Source: CALVGQ01 sp964369385 (GTDB taxonomy: Bacteria > Bacillota_I > Bacilli_A > Erysipelotrichales > Erysipelotrichaceae). Taken from it: a stretch of DNA of 36,416 bases. Positions 30,613-36,416 of the stretch are shown here, piece by piece. The stretch lies in the NCBI GenBank assembly GCA_964369385.1, contig CAYJEY010000020.1:1-36416 (forward strand). The letters run 5' to 3'. Position 1 is the stretch's first letter. Every line of letters starts with the position of its first letter. Both the position numbers and the translations under genes were made by a program. Under the pieces are notes generated by a model. It had not been told where the DNA came from. It saw only the letters and a list, made by a program, of their open reading frames with translations, and made no database searches.

Positions 30613-30758
30613 GATATTAGTGATATTTTATTTTAATCTTAATAATAGTTATGACTTTCCACTTGAGCACTATTATAAATTAACGATAGTGCTTAGATGG
30701 GTAATCAAGATAATAATTAAATATAAATAGTTATTAAATAACAGGAGCAAGATTGAAT
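30613..30758. other. intergenic leader of the decayed HTH gene with two inverted repeats
   Basis: AGCACTAT (30666-30673) is repeated inverted at 30686-30693 with a 12-base spacer. GTTATTAAATAAC (30730-30742) is a palindrome directly before the AGGAGC ribosome binding site of the pseudogene. Either could have been the operator of the lost HTH protein; this is speculative. Nothing else is seen here. Confidence 0.25.
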
Positions 30759-32052
30759 ATGGAATTCAAAGATATAATCATTCATCTAAGATAAAGCAAT
30801 GATTATTTTATTGTGGATCACGCAGATAAGTTAAAAGTATCAAGTCAAACAATTATTGATTACGAAGAAGGAAAGCTAACTCCAGATATTGAGACATTAA
30901 AGGTACTTGGTCATATATTTAATGTCACAATAGATCAATTGGTAGGGAATAGCACTATTGGGTTAAGAGCAATAAACACAAACGAAAAAGCAGCTATGGA
31001 AAAAGAAAAGTCTTTAGCAAAACTAGAAAAAACACAAAAAAAAATCTTCTCGCAGATTAATTTTAGTACTTATTGTACTAATTTCAATAATAATATATAT
31101 TATTAATTCTTTGCAAAACTCTTCAAAAATTGGAGGATTGATTACAAATGGAATTTATGCTAGCTGTGAACTAATCTAAAATGTAAAGAGTTACAAAATG
31201 GCTTTGCCAGTAATCAGTGCAGGAAGATATTTAGTCTATCATTGAGTGAAGATGGTACTGTATCTGGTAGCGAGGATAATGAATATGGGCAACTTGATGT
31301 TTCAACTTGGTAGGATATGATCGCAATATCACCAAAATATCTGCAGGTAGATATCATACTTTAGGTTTAACGGATCAATGAACTGTTTTGTTCGTTGGTA
31401 AAAATAAATATGGGCAGTATGATACAAGTGATTGTAATAATGTTCTTGAAATCAGTGCGTAAGATGAAGAATTTGACATAAGATTTATTTCAAAATTGCA
31501 GAATTTAAAGAGTATCTATCTAAGTTTTTCTCAAATAAGCTTTGATATAAGTCCAGTACAAAGTTTAGTGAATCTTGAAGAACTTTATATACAGGATTTG
31601 GACAAGCAATTTCCTCTTTAGCTAGTCTGGAAATACTTCATATACGAGGTGGTATTGAGTATATTGATTTTGAAAAGTTAGTAAATTTAATAGTTCTAGA
31701 TATTAATAATTTTAATCATATAGACCTAAGCTCTTAATTAATGTAGAACAGCTTACTCATATAGGTCTAACAGGATGGCTTGGAAATATATGATTTTACT
31801 GCTGTTCTTTCACTTTCTAGTTTACCTGAGATAAAAATGTTCAGGATTAAACATAGCAAGTAATTTTATTGACTTTTCAACGTAAAAGAGTTTGATTTAG
31901 AAGAGAACTATATAATTGATATTTCTATGTTAGCAACATTAAATGTAAATGTTGAGTTAAATTTAGCTTGCGATGATGTTACTGACTGGATACCAGTTGA
32001 ACACATAGAAAATGCTTACTTGCCAAGTATATTGACGAGTAAGCATTTTTAA
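30759..32052 (+). pseudogene. decayed gene: XRE-type HTH, membrane segment, RCC1-like repeats, leucine-rich repeats
   Basis: Pieces of one long coding region read in shifting frames. ATG 30759 (AGGAGC upstream) gives MEFKDIIIHLR, then TAA 30792, then an in-frame HTH_3-like stretch (VSSQTIIDYEEGKLTPDIETL, split here only by naming). A frameshift at a nine-A run (31036-31044) leads into RRLILVLIVLISIIIYII, a membrane helix. Stops at 31177, 31311, 31379 and 31460 and further frameshifts interrupt two RCC1-like repeats (LSEDGTVSGSEDNEYGQ, KISAGRYHTLGL, FVGKNKYGQYD). In the same frame after 31460 come leucine-rich repeats (LQNLKSIYLS, LVNLEELYI, LASLEILHI, LEENYIIDISML). The original was probably a membrane-anchored regulator with an extracellular propeller and LRR domain. 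Stops of all three kinds show decay. Confidence 0.7.
32009..32050. terminator. terminator at the end of the decayed gene
   Basis: AAAATGCTTACT / AGTAAGCATTTT (32009-32020 and 32038-32049) forms a 12-bp stem with a 17-base loop. On the minus strand it is followed by TTCTATG and could also end the PASTA-protein transcript. Confidence 0.6.
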
Positions 32053-32102
32053 TTATGTAATATGGTTGGAGTTGTTACCAGTAAAGTAGATATGATAGAC
32101 TT

Positions 32103-34079
32103 TTATTCTCCAATTGAAATATAGATTTTAAAAACTTGACTTCTTGGATAATTTCCAGCTAAATATGGGGTAGATTGGGATAGATCAAGCGCCCCCTCAG
32201 TACCTCCGTTAACGGGATAGAATGTGATGTTTTCAGCAAGAAATCCTTGACTAATCAAATAATTATTTATATTGCTCTTTGTTTGATCAAACGTTGATCC
32301 TTCTTTAATATCGAGAGCAACAATGTTAATTTCATCTTTTCCTTTAGATACAACATAATTTACAGTTGATCCCTGAAGTAGACTTCCTTGGTCATTGCGG
32401 ATGATTGATCCTTTTGGAATTGTATCATGATATTCTTCAGTATGTGGTCCTGCTACAAGGTGATTAGAGGTTAAGAACGTCAAGAACTCAGTATACGGTT
32501 TACCTTCATATGATCCTACCGATACACTTACAGGTTCTGGTCCTTTAGAGATTTTTACTGTAATGACTTTACCACTGACTGTAGTTTCAATGGCTTGTCC
32601 ACTTGGAATCGTTGCATGGTATGAATCTACTTGCTTACAAGACCAACCAGTTGCGCCTTGATTTGCAGCTGAGTTGATTGCGATTTGGCAAGCAGATAAG
32701 CTTGTATATGTACCAGGTACGAAAGGTCCCTTTGATACGTTGTAGTTTACAAGTGTACCACTGGCAATTTCACCTTTATCGTGGCTCACAATTTTTCCAC
32801 TTGCGATCGTATCGCTATATACTTGAGTAGATGTACCAAGTTTTAATCCAAGGCCTTCAATATATGTTTTAAACTCAGCAGTGGTTTTACCAGCTTGGTC
32901 TGCAACTGTTATTTTTTTATCTGCAGCAACTGTAATTGTGAGTGTTTCACCAAATTTGAGTTGATTTGTACTAGATGGTGAGGTACTTAAAATAGTACCT
33001 GGTGTTTTGGATGCATCGTCTTTTTCTGTAATTTTATAGAAGACATAGTTGTCTTTGTCATAGATAGAATCATTGATGTCTTCAATCCATTCTTTAACAT
33101 CCGCTTCTTTTTTTCCTGTAAAGTCAGGAACAATGACAGGACCAAGCGAGAAATATACTTTAAGCGTTGAGCCAGTTGCTAATGTCCCACTTTTTGGTGA
33201 TGTACTAATTACTCTGTCTTTTTCAGTTTCTTGTGCATAGTAATTGATATAAGTAATTTTTACTTCGTTTTCTTCTGCCCATTCATCAACTTCAGCTTTT
33301 GTTTTACCAGCAAAAGCAGGAATGTCAACACCTTGTCCTAAACTAAGTGTAATTGTGATTGAATCACCTGTTTTAATTTTCTCACCAACCGCAACTGATT
33401 GGGCGATGACTTTATCTTTCTCAACTGTATCGCTTTGTTGTGTTTTGTATGTGACATTAATATTGTTTGAGGCAGCCCATGCATCTATATTAGCTTTGCT
33501 TGAATCTGAGAAATCAGGCATTGTAATTTCTAGTCCTACGTTTTCACTACCAATTGAAATCGAGACAACGATTAAATCACTGCGTCTTACATCTAATGTT
33601 TCTACATTTAGTTTAATAAATTGGTCTTTTGGAATATCAGCATCTACAATGTATTCATAAGTTACATCACTAAATTGATTAGTAGTAAAGAAATTTTGGA
33701 TATCTGTTATACTCATTTCAGTGAAATCCGGTAAAGTAATCATTAAGTCAGGATCTGGTCCATGAGATATAACGATAATTAGTTTATTTGCTTCACTGAT
33801 TTCTTGTTCAGCAAGGATACTTTGCGAAATGACTTGATTTGCAGCCACTGTATCACTGAATTCGTATTCGATTGTGACTAAGTCAGCTAATTCATTCTCT
33901 TCAATCCACGTGTTAATTTCATCTACACTCTGACTTGAAAAGTCTGGGGCGAGAGTGACATCATTTGTGCCTTCACCACCTGACATATAGAAGAATGCTA
34001 ATCCTCCGGTAAGTACTACTGTTATTGATAAAACAATTAACAATGTAATTGTTTTTTTCTCTTTAAAGTTAATTTTCAT
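32103..34079 (-). CDS. orphan membrane protein with about nine PASTA-like repeats
   Basis: A 658-residue protein. A short basic cytoplasmic N-terminus and one membrane segment (about residues 11-33) are followed by about nine repeats of 60-75 residues outside the cell. Each repeat has the PASTA outline: PDF or similar with a helix (VDEINTWIEENE), a beta strand, a D-T-x-x-x-x-V-I-x-Q/S-S turn, and an ending SxGxD or SKGP. PASTA domains usually bind muropeptides and sit on Ser/Thr kinases or penicillin-binding proteins; here no catalytic domain is attached. Repeat seven has two cysteines (SACQIA, WSCKQ). AAGGAGGAATTTTC precedes the ATG. It is divergent from tex. A role in wall sensing or adhesion is inferred. 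Confidence 0.85.
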   Translation of the reverse strand: MKINFKEKKTITLLIVLSITVVLTGGLAFFYMSGGEGTNDVTLAPDFSSQSVDEINTWIEENELADLVTIEYEFSDTVAANQVISQSILAEQEISEANKLIIVISHGPDPDLMITLPDFTEMSITDIQNFFTTNQFSDVTYEYIVDADIPKDQFIKLNVETLDVRRSDLIVVSISIGSENVGLEITMPDFSDSSKANIDAWAASNNINVTYKTQQSDTVEKDKVIAQSVAVGEKIKTGDSITITLSLGQGVDIPAFAGKTKAEVDEWAEENEVKITYINYYAQETEKDRVISTSPKSGTLATGSTLKVYFSLGPVIVPDFTGKKEADVKEWIEDINDSIYDKDNYVFYKITEKDDASKTPGTILSTSPSSTNQLKFGETLTITVAADKKITVADQAGKTTAEFKTYIEGLGLKLGTSTQVYSDTIASGKIVSHDKGEIASGTLVNYNVSKGPFVPGTYTSLSACQIAINSAANQGATGWSCKQVDSYHATIPSGQAIETTVSGKVITVKISKGPEPVSVSVGSYEGKPYTEFLTFLTSNHLVAGPHTEEYHDTIPKGSIIRNDQGSLLQGSTVNYVVSKGKDEINIVALDIKEGSTFDQTKSNINNYLISQGFLAENITFYPVNGGTEGALDLSQSTPYLAGNYPRSQVFKIYISIGE

Positions 34080-34098
34080 GAAAATTCCTCCTTTTGAT

Positions 34099-34128
34099 AT
34101 TATATCATAGGAGTTATATTCTCCTCAA
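34099..34128 (-). promoter_or_regulatory. promoter of the PASTA protein
   Basis: On the minus strand TTGAGG (34123-34128), an 18-bp spacer and the extended -10 TGATATAAT (TATAAT at 34099-34104). The leader is short; the GGAGG begins a few bases after the expected transcription start. Confidence 0.5.
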
Positions 34129-34206
34129 TAAAATCAAATTTTTTTGATTAAGTTTCATGAAAAAAACTATCCATTTCTATATAAATAAGAAGATTAAAGT
34201 TTTGTA

Positions 34207-34234
34207 TTGCGCATAAGTGAAGGTGTGATAAAAT
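34207..34234 (+). promoter_or_regulatory. candidate promoter of tex
   Basis: The extended -10 TGATAAAAT (TAAAAT at 34229-34234) has a weak TTGCGC 16 bp upstream. It lies 22 bp before ATG 34257, which would make the upstream ATG 34233 untranslated. Confidence 0.35.
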
Positions 34235-34256
34235 GTATAGACAAGGAGAGATACGA

Positions 34257-36398
34257 ATGGAAAACATACATATTGAGTTTATTGCTCAACAACTTAAAAT
34301 ACAGGATAAACAAGTAGTTAACACATTGAAATTACTTGAAGAAGGGAACACTGTTCCATTTATTGCACGATATCGTAAAGAAATGACAAGTGGTCTTGAT
34401 GAAGAACAGATTCTTGTGATTTCTAATGAATATCAATACCAAGTAAATCTTGCGAAAAGAAAAGAAGATGTGCTTCGATTAATTGAAACACAAGGAAAAC
34501 TAACGGAAGAAATCAAAAAGTCAGTAAATGAATGCACTAAATTATCACAAGTAGAAGATATTTATCGTCCATATCAACAAAAGAAAAAAACACGTGCTAC
34601 TGACGCAATTGCGAAAGGACTTGAGCCATTAGCTGATACAATTATGGCATGTCCTAGAAACATTCAAATCGAGGTGGAAGCACAAAAATATATAAATGAT
34701 CAAGTGACATCAATAGAAGAAGCGATTCAAGGTGCAAAAGATATCGTTGCTGAGCGTGTTAGTGATAATGCAAAGCTTCGTTGGAAAATTAAAGATGCAA
34801 TCGAACGCTATGGAATCATTGTGACAAAAGAAAAGAAAAAACATGAAGATGAAAAGAAAGTTTATCGCATGTATTATGATCGTGAAGAGAAGTTATTATA
34901 TTGCGCATCACATCGTGTGATGGCGATGGATCGTGCCGAGAAAGAAAAGGTAATCAGTGTTTCTTTAAAATATGACCAAGAGTATTTAGTTAAGTATGCA
35001 ATTCGTGGTGTGACAAGAGATCGTGAAACAGCGATAATCACTGTACTAGAAGAGGCAATTAGAGATGGATTGAAACGTTTGGCTTTCCCAAGTGTAGAGC
35101 GTGAAGTTCGCTCAGAATTATCTGATAAGGCAGCTAATCAATCTATTGAGGTGTTCACAATGAATGTGGAACGCTTATTACTTCAACCACCTCTAAGCAA
35201 TAAAATGATTTTAGGGGTCGATCCTGCGTTTCGTACAGGTTGTAAACTAGCAGTTATTGATAAGACGGGGAGAATGCTGAAAATTGATGCAATTTATCCT
35301 CATCCTCCAATCAACAAATTAGCTGATGCACAAAAGAAATTTGTACAAATATTAAAAGATTATCCAATTGAAATCATTGCAATTGGGAATGGAACGGCAA
35401 GTCGCGAAACAGAGAGCTTTGTTGCAAAAGTAATACGTGAAAATCAATTGAGTGCTCAGTATACGATTGTATCAGAAGCAGGAGCATCGGTATATTCAGC
35501 TAGTGAATTAGCACGTAAAGAATTTCCTGAACTGCAGGTTGAACAGCGCTCGGCAATATCGATTGCCCGCCGTTTACTTGACCCACTTTCAGAACTTATT
35601 AAAATTGATCCTAAAAGTATTGGGGTTGGACAATATCAACATGATTTGCCGCAAAAACAATTGAGTGAGCGTTTAGATTTCGCGATTTTAAAGTCAGTAA
35701 ACCGTGTAGGAGTTGATCTGAATACTGCAAGTATTGAATTATTGACAAATGTGTCTGGGTTAAATAAAAGTATTGCAACTAACATTGTCAATTTTAGAAA
35801 TGAAAACGGGCAGTTTAAAAATCGTAAGCAATTATTGAAGGTTGCAAAACTTGGTGCGAAGGCGTATGAGCAAGCTGCTGGATTCTTACGTATTGTAAAA
35901 GCAGATGAATTATTGGATCAAACACCAATACACCCAGAAAGTTATACCGTAGCTAAGAAAGTGATGGCTTATTTGGGGATTAGTGAATTAGGTGTTGAGC
36001 ATACGCAACAAGTAATTTCAACTTGTGATCGTGAAGCGATTATGCAGCAATGTGATGTTGATGAATATACACTTGAGGATATTCTTGATGCATTAAGTCA
36101 ACCACTTCGTGATTATCGTGAACAGTATGATGGACCACTACTGCGTAATGATGTACTTACTTTAGAGGATTTAAAGGAACAAGATCAACTTCAAGGTGTT
36201 GTGCGTAATGTTGTTGATTTTGGAGTGTTCGTTGATATTGGACTAAAAGAGGATGGACTCATTCATGTTTCAAAGTTAAATCGTGGTAAGGTAAAACATC
36301 CTTCTGAAGTACTTTCAGTAGGGGATATAGTTGAGGTTAGTGTTTATAAAATTGATCAAGAACGTCAGAAAGTTCAATTAAGTTTATTAGAAAGTTAA
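34257..36398 (+). CDS. tex: Tex-family RNA-binding transcription accessory protein
   Basis: A 713-residue Tex protein counted from ATG 34257, which has AAGGAG (34243-34248) 8 bp upstream; ATG 34233 has none and lies in the promoter. Domains in order: N-terminal helical Tex region (LEEGNTVPFIARYRKEMTSGLDE), an RNase H/YqgF-like domain (MILGVDPAFRTGCKLAVID, about 315-450), helix-hairpin-helix repeats (SVNRVGVDLNTASIELLTNVSGL), and a C-terminal S1 domain (GVVRNVVDFGVFVDIGLKEDGLIHVSKL, about 640-710). Tex binds nucleic acid and associates with transcribing RNA polymerase and ribosomes. Length is normal. A terminator hairpin follows at the window edge. Confidence 0.95.
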   Translation: MENIHIEFIAQQLKIQDKQVVNTLKLLEEGNTVPFIARYRKEMTSGLDEEQILVISNEYQYQVNLAKRKEDVLRLIETQGKLTEEIKKSVNECTKLSQVEDIYRPYQQKKKTRATDAIAKGLEPLADTIMACPRNIQIEVEAQKYINDQVTSIEEAIQGAKDIVAERVSDNAKLRWKIKDAIERYGIIVTKEKKKHEDEKKVYRMYYDREEKLLYCASHRVMAMDRAEKEKVISVSLKYDQEYLVKYAIRGVTRDRETAIITVLEEAIRDGLKRLAFPSVEREVRSELSDKAANQSIEVFTMNVERLLLQPPLSNKMILGVDPAFRTGCKLAVIDKTGRMLKIDAIYPHPPINKLADAQKKFVQILKDYPIEIIAIGNGTASRETESFVAKVIRENQLSAQYTIVSEAGASVYSASELARKEFPELQVEQRSAISIARRLLDPLSELIKIDPKSIGVGQYQHDLPQKQLSERLDFAILKSVNRVGVDLNTASIELLTNVSGLNKSIATNIVNFRNENGQFKNRKQLLKVAKLGAKAYEQAAGFLRIVKADELLDQTPIHPESYTVAKKVMAYLGISELGVEHTQQVISTCDREAIMQQCDVDEYTLEDILDALSQPLRDYREQYDGPLLRNDVLTLEDLKEQDQLQGVVRNVVDFGVFVDIGLKEDGLIHVSKLNRGKVKHPSEVLSVGDIVEVSVYKIDQERQKVQLSLLES

Positions 36399-36416
36399 AG
36401 AAGCCAATGCTTCTTT
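36397..36416 (+). terminator. tex terminator, cut by the window edge
   Basis: AAAGAAGC / GCTTCTTT (36397-36404 and 36409-36416) with loop CAAT. The T-run after the stem is only partly inside the window. Confidence 0.7.

Noticed and set aside
30813..31106. Intact 97-residue HTH protein
   Set aside because: The reading frame lacks a proper start with ribosome binding site. The in-frame ATG 30759 is separated from it by TAA 30792, and the frame ends in nonsense after the A9 run while another frame encodes a clear membrane helix. It is a fragment of the pseudogene.
30792..31738. Stop-codon reassignment as an explanation for the interrupted repeats
   Set aside because: TAA, TAG and TGA all occur, together with frameshifts, and every other gene in the window uses normal stops. 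Decay is simpler.
32103..34079. CRISPR-like or DNA repeat array
   Set aside because: Repetition is at protein level only (PASTA-like units); the DNA of the units is divergent and no direct repeats with spacers occur here or elsewhere in the window.

Overview
The window looks like chromosome of an AT-rich, low-GC, spore-forming Bacillota. It carries a pro-sigma-E gene with its SpoIIGA-type processing peptidase, a long-form hibernation factor, PTS enzyme I, a YolD/Y-family polymerase pair, and strong AGGAGG-type ribosome binding sites. The gene set fits an Erysipelotrichia-like anaerobe, but that placement is an inference. No phage, intact insertion sequence, rRNA or CRISPR is present.

Layout. 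(1) 61-6686: a same-strand cassette of five lipoproteins and two paralogous DUF3137-type membrane proteins. The lipoproteins are built from recurring G-x-W lipocalin-like units and GerMN-like units. This is the most obvious uncharacterised surface module. (2) 6949-8898: an iron-sulfur flavoprotein-like reductase and RmuC. (3) 8950-11333: a divergent two-component pair, followed at 11416 by a secreted, probably FMNylated, flavoprotein reductase lipoprotein behind a near-consensus promoter. (4) 13389-15416: hpf, then spoIIGA-sigE behind a promoter with two Spo0A-box-like sequences. (5) 15408-18500: a membrane protein on the minus strand, then an operon of a small HTH-like protein, an acyl-carrier-like protein lacking its attachment serine, and ptsI. 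(6) 18555-20528: an Alg14/Alg13-like split glycosyltransferase, a CPBP-like membrane protein without its histidines, and tRNA-Ser(GGA). (7) 20623-23588: a Gfo/Idh/MocA oxidoreductase and the Y-family polymerase/YolD pair. (8) 23705-26744: a three-gene glycerol-3-phosphate-dehydrogenase-type operon behind a long leader attenuator hairpin. (9) 26772-30566: an orphan type IV pilin-like protein and a 1007-residue secreted glucosaminidase. (10) 30759-32052: a heavily decayed gene that once encoded HTH, a membrane segment, RCC1-like repeats and leucine-rich repeats. (11) 32103-36398: an orphan membrane protein with about nine PASTA-like units, divergent from tex.

Several starts were placed internally where the Shine-Dalgarno sequence, an overlap with the upstream stop, or alignment with a paralogue favoured them (5778, 9750, 11416, 14715, 16049, 16201, 16563, 19025, 23178, 23705, 34257). 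All domain names come from reading motifs by eye. No database search was possible.
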